From positions 1 through 64,000 of the forward strand of contig NZ_JABXYK010000021.1 of NCBI RefSeq assembly GCF_013378445.1: a DNA stretch of 64,000 nt, read 5' to 3'. Numbering within the stretch: the stretch's first letter is position 1; each line of letters starts with the position of its first letter. Position numbers and translations under genes: made by a program. Below are positions 24,478-33,898 of this stretch, piece by piece. Below the pieces are notes generated by a model. That model ran no database searches. It was not told the origin of the DNA and worked only from the letters and a program-made list of their open reading frames with translations. Origin of the DNA: Mycoplana rhizolycopersici (lineage in GTDB: Bacteria; Pseudomonadota; Alphaproteobacteria; Rhizobiales; Rhizobiaceae).

Positions 24478-25695
24478 ATGACACTGGACAGACATGCCCT
24501 CGGTTTCGGCGCAGGCCAAAGGGCAATCTTTGCGGCCGATCCCTGGTCGAGCCGCGGACGGCTTTTCGATGAGGTCACGAGCCCGACGCGCTCGGATTTC
24601 CAGCGTGACCGCGACCGGATCGTCCATACCACGGCCTTTCGCCGCCTCAAGCACAAGACCCAGGTCTTCATCGCCGCGGACGGCGACCACTATCGCACGC
24701 GCCTGACGCATACCATTGAGGTCGCGCAGATCGCCCGCGCGCTCGCCCGCGCTCTGAGGCTGGACGAGGACCTCGCCGAGGGGGTGGCGCTGGTGCACGA
24801 CTTTGGCCACACGCCCTTTGGTCACACCGGCGAGGACGCGCTGCATGAGGCGCTGCTGCCCTATGGCGGCTTCGACCACAATGCCCAATCGTTGCGCATT
24901 GTCACCAAGCTGGAGCGGCGCTATGCCGAATTCGACGGGCTGAACCTCACCTGGGAGACGCTGGAAGGGCTCGTCAAGCACAACGGGCCGCTGCTGACGC
25001 CGGACGGCGAGGGCATGCGCGGTCCCGTCCCTCAACCGATTCTCGACTACTGCGCCCTGCACGACCTGGAACTGGCAAGCTTTGCGAGCCTCGAGGCGCA
25101 GGTGGCGGCGATCGCCGACGACATCGCCTACAACACCCATGACATCGACGATGGCCTGCGGTCCGGTTACCTCTCCTTCGACATGCTGGAGGAAATCCCC
25201 TTCCTTGCCGGGCTTATGGCCGAGGTGCGCGGCCTTTATCCCGGGCTGGAGCCAGCGCGTTTCACCCATGAGATCATGCGCCGCCAGATTACCGCCATGG
25301 TCGAGGACGTGATCGGCTATGCGCAGGATTCCCTGCGCGCCGTTCAGCCGCAAAGCGCGGCCGACGTCCGTGCCGCAGGCCGCGTGATGGCGACGTTCTC
25401 GCAGGACATGGCGGTGACCGACAAGCAGATCAAGAAGATGCTGTTTTCCCGCATCTATCGCCATCCCGAAGTAATGCGCGTGCGCGCGAATGCGGCGTCC
25501 ATCGTCACGGATCTGTTCAACGCCTATATGAACGATCCTGCGCTGATGCAGGGGCACTACTGGGTCGATTGCATGGCTGGCATGCCGGAGGCCGCCAAGG
25601 CCCGCCATGTCGGCGACTATCTCGCCGGAATGACCGACAACTACGCGATCAATACCCACAGGCGTCTGTTTGACCATACCCCGGAATTGCGATAG
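24478..25695 (+). CDS. dgt: dGTP triphosphohydrolase-like HD protein
   Basis: An HD-superfamily enzyme that converts dNTPs (classically dGTP) to deoxynucleoside and triphosphate, affecting nucleotide pools. The 405-aa protein is the short type common in alphaproteobacteria. Metal ligands are visible as His78 ([12 protein letters not shown]) and His107-Asp108 in [18 protein letters not shown]. Another motif is [21 protein letters not shown] (first 20 residues about 203-222). It starts at ATG 24478 and is followed by argS after 67 nt, the head of a long co-directional array. Preference for dGTP is family-level knowledge, not visible here. Confidence 0.92.
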   Translation: MTLDRHALGFGAGQRAIFAADPWSSRGRLFDEVTSPTRSDFQRDRDRIVHTTAFRRLKHKTQVFIAADGDHYRTRLTHTIEVAQIARALARALRLDEDLAEGVALVHDFGHTPFGHTGEDALHEALLPYGGFDHNAQSLRIVTKLERRYAEFDGLNLTWETLEGLVKHNGPLLTPDGEGMRGPVPQPILDYCALHDLELASFASLEAQVAAIADDIAYNTHDIDDGLRSGYLSFDMLEEIPFLAGLMAEVRGLYPGLEPARFTHEIMRRQITAMVEDVIGYAQDSLRAVQPQSAADVRAAGRVMATFSQDMAVTDKQIKKMLFSRIYRHPEVMRVRANAASIVTDLFNAYMNDPALMQGHYWVDCMAGMPEAAKARHVGDYLAGMTDNYAINTHRRLFDHTPELR

Positions 25696-25762
25696 TCACC
25701 GGGCCCACTGGAAATTCAGCGCTTTGAGCGCATTGGCGCCTTCTGGCGTGCGGATGGATGAC

Positions 25763-27523
25763 ATGAACCTCTTTACCGATTTCGAATGCAGAATCAAAAG
25801 CGTGCTGGAGGAACTTGAGATCGTGCGCGAGAAGCGCGCCGATGTCGATTTCACCCGCGTCGGCGTCGAGCCGCCGCGCGATTCCAGCCATGGGGACGTC
25901 GCCACCAATGCCGCCATGGTGCTTGCCAAGCCGCTCGGCACCAATCCGCGGGCGCTGGCCGAACTGATCGTCGAGAAGCTGCGCCAGGACCCGGAAGTGG
26001 CCGAGGTCACGGTTGCCGGACCCGGCTTCATCAATGTGCGCCTGTCGGTCGGTTACTGGCAGAAGATCCTGGCCGACATGATCCGCAAGGCAACCGCCTT
26101 CGGTCGCAGCGAACTCGGCGCCGGCCGCAAGGTCAACGTGGAATACGTCTCGGCCAATCCGACCGGGCCGATGCACGTCGGCCATTGCCGTGGCGCGGTC
26201 GTCGGCGACGCCTTGGCGAACCTGCTCGCCTTCACCGGCTGCGAGGTCACGAAGGAATACTACATCAATGACGCCGGCTCCCAGGTGGACGTGCTCGCCC
26301 GTTCCGCCTTCCTGCGCTATCGCGAGGCGCTGGGGGAAAACGTCGGCGAGATCCCGCCCGGCCTTTATCCCGGCGATTATCTCGTGCCGGTCGGCAAGGC
26401 GCTGGCGAATGAATACGGCTCCAGCCTCCGCCTGATGCCGGAGGAGAAGTGGCTGCCGATCGTGAAAGACATCACCATCGACGCCATGATGGCGATGATC
26501 CGTGCCGATCTCGACGCGCTGAACGTCCATCACGACGTCTTCTTCTCCGAACGGACCCTGCACGCCAATGGCGGGGCGCCGATCCGCACGGCGATCAACG
26601 ACCTCACCTTCAAGGGGCATGTCTACAAGGGCGTTCTGCCGCCGCCGAAGGGCCAGTTGCCGGAAGACTGGGAGGACCGCGAGCAGACGCTGTTCCGCTC
26701 CACCGAGGTCGGCGACGACATCGACCGGCCGCTGATCAAGTCCGACGGCAGCTATACGTATTTCGCCGCCGACGTCGCCTACTTCAAGGACAAGTTCGAC
26801 CGCGGATTCAGCGAGATGATCTATATCCTCGGCGCCGATCACGGCGGCTACGTCAAGCGGCTGGAGGCGGTCTGCCGGGCGATCTCGGACGGCGACGCCA
26901 AGCTGACCGTGCTGCTCTGCCAGCTCGTCAAGCTGTTCCGCAACGGTGAACCGGTGAAGATGTCCAAGCGTTCCGGCGACTTCGTCACCCTGCGCGAGGT
27001 GGTGGACGAGGTCGGCCGCGATCCGGTCCGTTTCATGATGCTGTACCGCAAGAGTTCCGAGCCGCTCGATTTCGATTTCGCCAAGGTGACGGAACAGTCG
27101 AAGGACAATCCGGTCTTCTACGTCCAGTATGCGCATGCGCGCTGCATGTCCGTCTTCCGGCAGGCCGGCGAAGCCTTTCCGGGCCTTGAAATCGACAAGC
27201 TGGATTTGGCGTCCGCCATCGAAGGCAAAATTTCTGACCCGAATGAACTGCAGTTGCTTGCCAAGCTCGCAGAGTATCCGCGGATTGTGGAGGCGGCTGC
27301 ACTCGCGCATGAGCCGCACCGCATCGCGTTTTACCTTTACGATCTCGCCAGCGCCTTCCATGCGCACTGGAACAAGGGTAAGGACCAGCCGGACTTACGT
27401 TTTGTTAATGATAAAGACAGAGAATTGAGTATAGCCAGACTCGGGCTGGTGTTTGCTGTTGCATCTGTTCTCAAGTCGGGACTCGCCATTACCGGTACGG
27501 CGGCGCCCGACGAGATGCGATAG
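25763..27523 (+). CDS. argS: Arginine--tRNA ligase
   Basis: A class I synthetase charging tRNA(Arg). The 586-aa protein has the N-terminal Add-1 tRNA-binding domain, then the HIGH-type motif [14 protein letters not shown] (about 131-144). The KMSKS-type loop is [10 protein letters not shown] (about 399-408). The C-terminal anticodon-binding helical domain carries the hallmark VQYAHARC (about 454-461). The MNLF start at 25763 agrees with other rhizobial ArgS; the frame is open to 25670, overlapping the dgt end, but those residues look non-coding. It lies between dgt and the SPOR gene in the same direction. Confidence 0.97.
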   Translation: MNLFTDFECRIKSVLEELEIVREKRADVDFTRVGVEPPRDSSHGDVATNAAMVLAKPLGTNPRALAELIVEKLRQDPEVAEVTVAGPGFINVRLSVGYWQKILADMIRKATAFGRSELGAGRKVNVEYVSANPTGPMHVGHCRGAVVGDALANLLAFTGCEVTKEYYINDAGSQVDVLARSAFLRYREALGENVGEIPPGLYPGDYLVPVGKALANEYGSSLRLMPEEKWLPIVKDITIDAMMAMIRADLDALNVHHDVFFSERTLHANGGAPIRTAINDLTFKGHVYKGVLPPPKGQLPEDWEDREQTLFRSTEVGDDIDRPLIKSDGSYTYFAADVAYFKDKFDRGFSEMIYILGADHGGYVKRLEAVCRAISDGDAKLTVLLCQLVKLFRNGEPVKMSKRSGDFVTLREVVDEVGRDPVRFMMLYRKSSEPLDFDFAKVTEQSKDNPVFYVQYAHARCMSVFRQAGEAFPGLEIDKLDLASAIEGKISDPNELQLLAKLAEYPRIVEAAALAHEPHRIAFYLYDLASAFHAHWNKGKDQPDLRFVNDKDRELSIARLGLVFAVASVLKSGLAITGTAAPDEMR

Positions 27524-27583
27524 CGTCACCATTTGCCCACAATAAGCTGGCAGACGCGATTTGTAGCTTGTGAGTGGAGCAGT

Positions 27584-30500
27584 ATGGCAGACAAGAACCT
27601 TGCGAGAAGCGGAGCCGCTGACATCGACCTTCTGTCGGACGATGATCCTTTGGCGGAACTGGCACGCATTGTCGGCTACGAGCCACGCAATGTGCCGACG
27701 GCGGCGCGTCCCGTGCCGCCAGAGCCCCTTCAGGAGCCTGCCTTCGATCTCGAGGGTGAGTTGCTGCGCGAGTTCGCGCGCTACGACGCCCCGTCGCTCG
27801 ATCCCGCAGGCGATCTTGACGAGCAGGCCGAACCGGTCGCGGTCAACCAGAATGCCCGTACCGTCGCAGACGTCGTTCCGGCCGTCGAGCACGTCGATGA
27901 CGTCGATCCGGCAGCTGCAGTCCTTCCGGAGCCCTTCGACCAGCCGTCGCTGACGGCGCCACACGACTTCGCAGTCGAGCCTGAGTTGATAGCTCCTGTT
28001 GCGCTTGAATTGCCGGATGTCGGGCAGGGTGGTTATGAAACCATTCAGCCTGAGGCATCTGCGCCGTCGGTCGAGGCGGGAGAGGCTGTCGTTCAGCAGC
28101 CTGTGTTCCTGGGCCTCCAGCCCGTCGAAGCTCCCGCGGCGTCCATGGCGGTGGAGCCGCCGCTGTCGCTTGACCTCGATCAGGAACTGGAGCTTTCGCT
28201 GGGCGAGGCGTTCGCCGAGCAGCCGGAACCCGCCCACGTGGACGTCGCGGCAGCGTCATTTGTCGAGCGTCAGGACGAGCAGGCTTGGACCTCAATGCAG
28301 GGGCAGCCACAGTCGGAGCCCATCGAGCCGCAGCAGCAGCCAGCCGAGTTGACGCCGCACGCCGAGGTTCATGCCTATGATCCCGCCGCGTCCGGATATG
28401 CCGACGTTGATACCGGCACGGCGCATGCGGGCGTGTTGCAGGATTCGCTGGTCGAATCCCTGCCTGTCACGGAGCCATTCGACGTCCATGCTGGGGAAGG
28501 CGCGGCCGCCTATGCCGAGCCGCTGCCGGTGACGCCGGCAATCGGCGAGGGTGCGCACTTCGAAATGGAAGAAATCCCCGTCGAGATCGCCGCCGTCGAT
28601 TTCGTTCCCGAGTGGACACCCGAACCGCACGCGGAGACCGCTCTCGTCGGCGCCGAAGACCTGCTTTCCGCCAATGTCCCGCACGACACCGCAGCGGAAG
28701 CCTACGCCGCAGCCGAGCCGAGCTATGCCGTGGCACCGCCGGTTCCTGCCACAGTCAGCCTTGATCTCGATGAGCTTCTGGCTGAGGTGGAGCGGTTCCC
28801 CGTTCCCGAAAGCCGGCCGCCCGTAATCGCGCCCGAGCCAGTCCGCCCGCGTCCGGGTACGCTCGAAGGCTTCTCGAACGTCAAGTTCAGCCGCGCGACC
28901 CCCGTCGCCCCGAGCCGCCAGCAGCAGGTTGAACCTGCATTCCCGCAGCCGGCCCCTGCAGCGGCGGCACCCGCGCCTGCCACGCCAGTGGCGCCCACCG
29001 TTGCTGAACCGCTGGCCGCAGTGCCCGCAGCCGAGCCCGTCATCGCACAGGCTCCCGCTTTGGAGCCGATCCCGGTCGACGTTGCTCCTGAGCCTGTCGC
29101 CGATTTGTCTTCGGCCGATCTGAGCGATCCTTTCGCAAACTTCGAACTTGATCTGTCGGACATCGAGTTCGACATGGATACGCCCGACCTTGGTCCGGCC
29201 CCGGAGGCTGCGGTGGCTCCCGTCTTGGCTCCGGTCTTGGCTCCCGAGCCGATCGTGGCCGCGGCAGCTGTCGCACCGGTTGCCGTAGCCGCCGCCCGCG
29301 CCGCGGCGCCGGCGCCTTTCATTCCCACGCCAACGCGTGCACCGGTTCCAGTCGCAACGGCCCCGGTCGCTGCCGACCCGGTTGTGCCGCGTTTCGAGCC
29401 GGCTCCTGTGCGGCCGGCACCCGAGCCGGTCCGCGCCGTGGAACGCCAGGATTTCGATTCGGTTCTGCCCTTCGATCCGTCGCTGATTGCCGAAACCGAC
29501 GTCAGCGTCGGTCAGGTCGGCGATCTCAACGTGCCGCAGCTTCCGGTCGTCGAGAAGGAACGCCCGCCGGTCCACCAGCCGGACTACGATCTCGATATCG
29601 ATGCCGAGATGGCGCAGCTCTTTGCTCCCGATCCGGCTGCCCCCGGCAATGGCCAGGGCTTCGATCGCGGCACCGCGGCGCCGGCGCCGGTTTCTGCCAA
29701 GGCGTCGCCGGGCCAGGCCGACGAGTTCGACAGGGCGCTGGAGGAAGACCTGCGCCGTTCGCTCTCGCAGCCCGAACGCCATGCCATCCCGCTGGATGCG
29801 CAGCAGGTGGACGATGACTATGTCGGAGACGGTTACGACGAGCCGGCTCGCCGGGGTCGCGGCCTGTTGATCGCCGCAGTTGCTGCGACCGTGGTCGTTC
29901 TCGGTGGCGGCGGCGTCTACGCCTATCTCTCGAGCGCCGGTGTCGTCGGCAGCGGCTCGGGCGAACCGCGCGTCATCATGGCCGACAAGGAGCCGGTCAA
30001 GATCGTGCCGGAAGAGCGCGGCGGCAAGAGCGTCCCGAATCAGGACAAGGCGGTCTACGACCGCGTCGCCGGCAAGCAGGACGCCGGTCCGCGCCAGGAG
30101 CAGCTCGTCACCACCACCGAAGAACCGATCGATGTGGTCCAGCGTACGCTGACGCCCGAATCCCTGCCGAACGATGGCCCGATCGAGGATCTGTCTGGAG
30201 ACGTCACGGCCAACGCTGCTGCAGAGGACGATCGTCTGCTGCCGGGCGTGGATGATCAAGCCGACGTCGCCTCCGAACAGGAGGCCAAGGCCCCCGTCGT
30301 TTCCCCGCGCAAGGTGCGCACGATGATCGTGAAGCCCGACGGCACGCTGGTCGCACGGGAAGAGCCCGTGGCGGAGCCGGAAAACGCTCCGGCGCTGGCT
30401 GAAAGTACGCAGCCGGCCGAAACCAGCGGCAGCGCAGTCGCCAATGCCGGCGCATCCGCTGCCGCGGGGGCTGATACCGGCCTGCGCGCCGTTGCGTCCG

Positions 30501-31045
30501 ACAATGCGGCGGCTGAGCCGAATGGCGACGATCGTGCACTGCAGGAAGTGGCTGGTGCTTCGGTTGACGGAACCGCTCCGGTCCGCCAGGTCAAGACGAC
30601 GACAATCGGCGCCGCACCGGCAGGCGAGGCTGCCGTCGGTGCTCCGGTGCCGGAAACTCGTCCAACCGAGCAGCCGGTGGAGGTTGTCGGGACCGTGACG
30701 GAACGCGGCCGCGTGACCGACACCCGTCCGACCGAGACTGCCGCGCTTGCGAACGCTCCGGCCGAGCAGCCGGCAGCGACTGCAGCTGCCGCCCCGGCAA
30801 ATCCGGGCGGGTACGTCATCCAGATCGCGTCGTTGCCTTCGGAAGCCGACGCGCAGAAGTCCTATAACAACCTGTCTGCCAAGTTTGGCGTGATCGCCGG
30901 CCGCGGAGTCGACATCAAGCGCGCGGACATTACCGGCAAGGGCACCTACTACCGGGTCCGCATTCCGGCCGGTTCGCGCGAAGAGGCCAATGCGCTTTGC
31001 GCCAAGTACAAGGCCGCGGGCGGAAGCTGCCTGGTCACCCGCTGA
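27584..31045 (+). CDS. Very large SPOR-domain membrane protein
   Basis: A 1153-aa bitopic protein. Residues 1 to about 755 are an acidic, Ala/Pro/Glu/Val-rich low-complexity cytoplasmic region. One membrane helix lies at about 757-782 (GLLIAAVAATVVVLGGGGVY). A second disordered periplasmic stretch leads to a C-terminal SPOR domain (about 1073-1153, starting GGYVIQIASLPSEADAQKSY). SPOR domains bind denuded glycan strands at the septum, so a division or envelope role is expected. The start ATG 27584 follows GTGGAG. The size is unusual; most SPOR proteins have under 400 residues, though rhizobia have such long forms. A strong terminator-like hairpin follows. Confidence 0.88.
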   Translation: MADKNLARSGAADIDLLSDDDPLAELARIVGYEPRNVPTAARPVPPEPLQEPAFDLEGELLREFARYDAPSLDPAGDLDEQAEPVAVNQNARTVADVVPAVEHVDDVDPAAAVLPEPFDQPSLTAPHDFAVEPELIAPVALELPDVGQGGYETIQPEASAPSVEAGEAVVQQPVFLGLQPVEAPAASMAVEPPLSLDLDQELELSLGEAFAEQPEPAHVDVAAASFVERQDEQAWTSMQGQPQSEPIEPQQQPAELTPHAEVHAYDPAASGYADVDTGTAHAGVLQDSLVESLPVTEPFDVHAGEGAAAYAEPLPVTPAIGEGAHFEMEEIPVEIAAVDFVPEWTPEPHAETALVGAEDLLSANVPHDTAAEAYAAAEPSYAVAPPVPATVSLDLDELLAEVERFPVPESRPPVIAPEPVRPRPGTLEGFSNVKFSRATPVAPSRQQQVEPAFPQPAPAAAAPAPATPVAPTVAEPLAAVPAAEPVIAQAPALEPIPVDVAPEPVADLSSADLSDPFANFELDLSDIEFDMDTPDLGPAPEAAVAPVLAPVLAPEPIVAAAAVAPVAVAAARAAAPAPFIPTPTRAPVPVATAPVAADPVVPRFEPAPVRPAPEPVRAVERQDFDSVLPFDPSLIAETDVSVGQVGDLNVPQLPVVEKERPPVHQPDYDLDIDAEMAQLFAPDPAAPGNGQGFDRGTAAPAPVSAKASPGQADEFDRALEEDLRRSLSQPERHAIPLDAQQVDDDYVGDGYDEPARRGRGLLIAAVAATVVVLGGGGVYAYLSSAGVVGSGSGEPRVIMADKEPVKIVPEERGGKSVPNQDKAVYDRVAGKQDAGPRQEQLVTTTEEPIDVVQRTLTPESLPNDGPIEDLSGDVTANAAAEDDRLLPGVDDQADVASEQEAKAPVVSPRKVRTMIVKPDGTLVAREEPVAEPENAPALAESTQPAETSGSAVANAGASAAAGADTGLRAVASDNAAAEPNGDDRALQEVAGASVDGTAPVRQVKTTTIGAAPAGEAAVGAPVPETRPTEQPVEVVGTVTERGRVTDTRPTETAALANAPAEQPAATAAAAPANPGGYVIQIASLPSEADAQKSYNNLSAKFGVIAGRGVDIKRADITGKGTYYRVRIPAGSREEANALCAKYKAAGGSCLVTR

Positions 31046-31066
31046 GCTGGGAGTAATCGTGAAATC

Positions 31067-31103
31067 GCAAATGGCGCGCCCTCGGGGCGCGCCATTTGCT
31101 TTT
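31067..31103 (+). terminator. Strong terminator between the SPOR gene and nagZ
   Basis: The perfect 15-bp stem GCAAATGGCGCGCCC / GGGCGCGCCATTTGC has a 3-nt TCG loop and is followed by TTTT. It begins 22 nt after the SPOR stop. Confidence 0.88.
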
Positions 31104-31167
31104 GGGCCGTTTGGAAAAGACGCCTGCATGCTCTCGCCTTTCGCTGCAAGGAGCTTATGATTCGGGC

Positions 31168-32187
31168 ATGAGCGAATCGAAATCTTTCCTTTCCGGCTGC
31201 AAAGGCCTCGTGCTGACCGAAGATGAGAAGGCCTTCTTCAGGGACGAGCGTCCCTGGGGCTTCATCCTTTTCGGCCGTAACATCGGCGAACCGTCGCAGG
31301 TCGCGGACCTGACAGCGGCAATGCGTGAAACGGTCGGTGGCGATCCCGCCATCCCGGTCCTCATCGATCAGGAGGGCGGGCGCGTCCAGCGCATCAAGCC
31401 GCCACACGTGCCGCAATATCCCAACGCGGCAGCCCTCGGCGCCATTTACCGGCAGGATGAGGAAAAGGGCCTGCGCGCCGCCTGGCTGATGTCGCGCCTG
31501 TTCGCCTTCGATCTGTCGCGCCTCGGCGTCAACGTCGATTGCCTGCCGGTGCTCGACGTCGCCGTGCCTGGTGTCCACGACGTGATCGGCAACCGTGCCT
31601 ACGGGCAGGAGCCTGGCATCGTCGCGGCGATGGGCAAGGCGGCATCCGACGGCCTGAAGGCCGGCGGTCTCCTGCCCGTCATGAAGCATATGCCGGGCCA
31701 TGGCCGCACCATGGTCGATTCGCACCACGATCTGCCGGTCGTTACAGCGACCATCGCCGAGCTGGAGGCCGTCGATTTCGTGCCTTTCCAGCGGATGCGC
31801 GACGAACTGATGGCAATGTCGGCCCACATCGTCTTTACCGAAATCGATGCCGATAATCCGGCGACGACGTCGGCGAAGGTCGTCCGCGACATCATTCGCG
31901 GCCATATCGGCTTCGACGGCCTTCTGATGTCGGACGACGTCTCGATGAACGCGCTGCGCGGCGACATTGCAACCCGTACGCGCGGGATCGTCGCGGCTGG
32001 TCTCGATTTGGTCTTGCATTGCCACGGCATCATGGAAGAAATGATCGCGGTTGCCGAGAACGTGCCGGCGCTGGTAGGAGAAAGCCGCCGGCGCGCTGAT
32101 GCGGTGACGGCTGGTTTCCCAAAGGCCGATGGTGCGGACGAGCAGGCCTTGCGGGAGGAATTCAACGCGCTGATCGCGGTTTCCTGA
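31168..32187 (+). CDS. nagZ: Beta-N-acetylhexosaminidase NagZ
   Basis: A cytosolic family-3 glycoside hydrolase that removes GlcNAc from anhydro-muropeptides during peptidoglycan recycling. The 339-aa protein shows LIDQEGGRVQRIK (about 66-78), the NagZ catalytic loop KHMPGHGRTMVDSHHDLP (about 173-190, with the Asp/His dyad) and the nucleophile Asp in LMSDDVSMNAL (about 255). ATG 31168 is the best start although AAGGAG (31148-31153) is rather far away. It is followed by scpA after 38 nt. In this clade nagZ, scpA and scpB are commonly consecutive. Confidence 0.94.
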   Translation: MSESKSFLSGCKGLVLTEDEKAFFRDERPWGFILFGRNIGEPSQVADLTAAMRETVGGDPAIPVLIDQEGGRVQRIKPPHVPQYPNAAALGAIYRQDEEKGLRAAWLMSRLFAFDLSRLGVNVDCLPVLDVAVPGVHDVIGNRAYGQEPGIVAAMGKAASDGLKAGGLLPVMKHMPGHGRTMVDSHHDLPVVTATIAELEAVDFVPFQRMRDELMAMSAHIVFTEIDADNPATTSAKVVRDIIRGHIGFDGLLMSDDVSMNALRGDIATRTRGIVAAGLDLVLHCHGIMEEMIAVAENVPALVGESRRRADAVTAGFPKADGADEQALREEFNALIAVS

Positions 32188-32225
32188 GGGTGTCATCCCT
32201 TGGGCAGTCCGCGCTGGGAGCCTAG

Positions 32226-33086
32226 GTGAACGGATCGCGGTTCAAGTCGCAGAAGGGGCGAACATCGGACAATGCGCCGATGGAGGAGCTGTGGCAGGAC
32301 AACGACAGCCGCGGCCTGCACGAGGAAGGGCTTGTCGTCGACATTGCCGGCTTCGAAGGCCCGCTGGATCTGCTGCTTCATCTTGCCCGCACGCAGAAGG
32401 TTGATCTTGCGCGGATTTCGGTCCTGGCCCTTGCCGAGCAGTATATCGCCTTCATTGACCGGGCGCAGCGCATCCGCATAGAGCTTGCCGCCGATTATCT
32501 GGTGATGGCGGCATGGCTGGCCTATCTCAAATCGCGCCTGCTCATTCCGCAGCAGCCCAAGGACGGCGGCCCGTCCGGCGAGGAGATGGCTGCGACCTTG
32601 GCCTTCCGCCTGAAGCGCCTGGAGGCGATGCGGGATGCCGCGACGCGGCTCATCAACCGCAATCGGCTGGGCCGGGACTTTTTCGCCCGCGGCGCACCGG
32701 AGCACATTCCCATCGAGCGCCGGTCGGCGTTCGATGCCTCCCTCTATGACCTTCTGAGCGCCTACGCTTCGCTGCGGCAGCGCAGCGCGGTGACACAGGT
32801 CACGATCGAGAAGCGAAACGTCTGGTCGCTGGTGGAGGCACGCGAGGTGCTTTACCGGATGATTGGCGAGGTGGAGGACTGGACGGCGCTGGACCATTAC
32901 CTGCTGCGCTATCTGACGGATCCGCAGGAACGCAAGACGGCGATGGCCAGCGCATTCGCGGCGTCGCTGGAAATGGTGCGGGAGGGCCGTCTGGAGATCC
33001 GCCAGGAAGGCGTATTCCAGCCGATCTACCTGCGCCGCGGCGGGCAGGCGGCTGCATCCGCAGAAGAGGACGGCGATCGTGTCTGA
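32226..33086 (+). CDS. scpA: Segregation and condensation protein A
   Basis: A kleisin that bridges SMC heads in the bacterial condensin SMC-ScpAB and helps chromosome compaction and segregation. The 286-aa protein shows the ScpA N-terminal block GFEGPLDLLLHLARTQKVDL (about 42-61) and YLVMAAWLAYLKSRLLIP (about 91-108), with a C-terminal winged helix near IEKRNVWSLVEAREVLYRMI. Start GTG 32226 is chosen because rhizobial ScpA has a polar N-terminal extension; ATG 32280 is the alternative. The last 8 nt overlap scpB. Confidence 0.93.
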   Translation: MNGSRFKSQKGRTSDNAPMEELWQDNDSRGLHEEGLVVDIAGFEGPLDLLLHLARTQKVDLARISVLALAEQYIAFIDRAQRIRIELAADYLVMAAWLAYLKSRLLIPQQPKDGGPSGEEMAATLAFRLKRLEAMRDAATRLINRNRLGRDFFARGAPEHIPIERRSAFDASLYDLLSAYASLRQRSAVTQVTIEKRNVWSLVEAREVLYRMIGEVEDWTALDHYLLRYLTDPQERKTAMASAFAASLEMVREGRLEIRQEGVFQPIYLRRGGQAAASAEEDGDRV

Positions 33087-33795
33087 GGTGGGCGAAGACG
33101 AGGACTTTGCGGTCGGAGAGGGTGCCACCGTCGTCGATCCGCGACGCCTGCACGAGGCGGCCCGGATTGCCGAGGCGCTGGTTTTCGCGTCCGCCGGTCC
33201 CGTGCCCGAGGGCTACATCGCCGACCGCCTGCCGGCGGGCGTCGACGTCAGCCACGTCATGCGGCAGTTGAAGGCGCTCTATGCCGGACGCGGCGTCACT
33301 CTCGTCCAGGTCGGCGATCATTGGGCATTTCGCACAGCGCCCGATCTTTCCTTCGTCGTCAGAGGCGACGAGGCCGAGACACGCAAATTGTCGCGTGCGG
33401 CGCTCGAGGTCCTCTCCATCATCGCCTATCACCAGCCCGTTACCCGCGCGGAGATCGAGGATATTCGTGGCGTCCAGACCTCCAAGGGCACGCTCGACGT
33501 TCTGCTCGAAGCCGGCTGGGTCCGTTTCCGCGGCCGTCGTCGCACGCCGGGCCGCCCCGTCACGTTCGGGACGACAAAGGATTTTCTGGATCACTTCGGC
33601 CTCGAGGAGCTGCGAGATCTGCCGGGGCTGGAGGAGTTGAAAGGGGCTGGTCTGCTGTCCGGGCGGATACCGTCGAACTTCCAGATCCCGCTTCCGCTGG
33701 GCGAGGATGAAGTCGCCGAAGACGAGGATCCGATCACGTCCATGGATCTGGAAGAGCTTGGGCTCTTGACACCGGGTGGAAAAGAAGACGAATAG
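33079..33795 (+). CDS. scpB: Segregation and condensation protein B
   Basis: A partner of ScpA in the SMC-ScpAB condensin complex. The 238-aa protein has two winged-helix domains. The second contains the signature LSRAALEVLSIIAYHQPVTR (about 103-122) and EIEDIRGV, followed by GRRRTPGRPVTFGTTKDFL. A C-terminal acidic extension of about 40 residues follows. It starts with GTG at 33079, inside the scpA end, so translation is coupled. Confidence 0.94.
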   Translation: MSEVGEDEDFAVGEGATVVDPRRLHEAARIAEALVFASAGPVPEGYIADRLPAGVDVSHVMRQLKALYAGRGVTLVQVGDHWAFRTAPDLSFVVRGDEAETRKLSRAALEVLSIIAYHQPVTRAEIEDIRGVQTSKGTLDVLLEAGWVRFRGRRRTPGRPVTFGTTKDFLDHFGLEELRDLPGLEELKGAGLLSGRIPSNFQIPLPLGEDEVAEDEDPITSMDLEELGLLTPGGKEDE

Positions 33796-33898
33796 CAGAA
33801 GGTTATCGTCGCCCTGAATTGCCACCGCTTTTCTCGGCGGATCGGCATAAGCGCCATGGGTATCTTCGGTCCATGGGCGCAGGCAGGGATTGGCAGGC

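Noticed and set aside
28292-31129. A 945-codon open frame antisense to the SPOR gene
   Set aside because: The SPOR gene has a coherent domain layout, start and terminator; the antisense frame has none.
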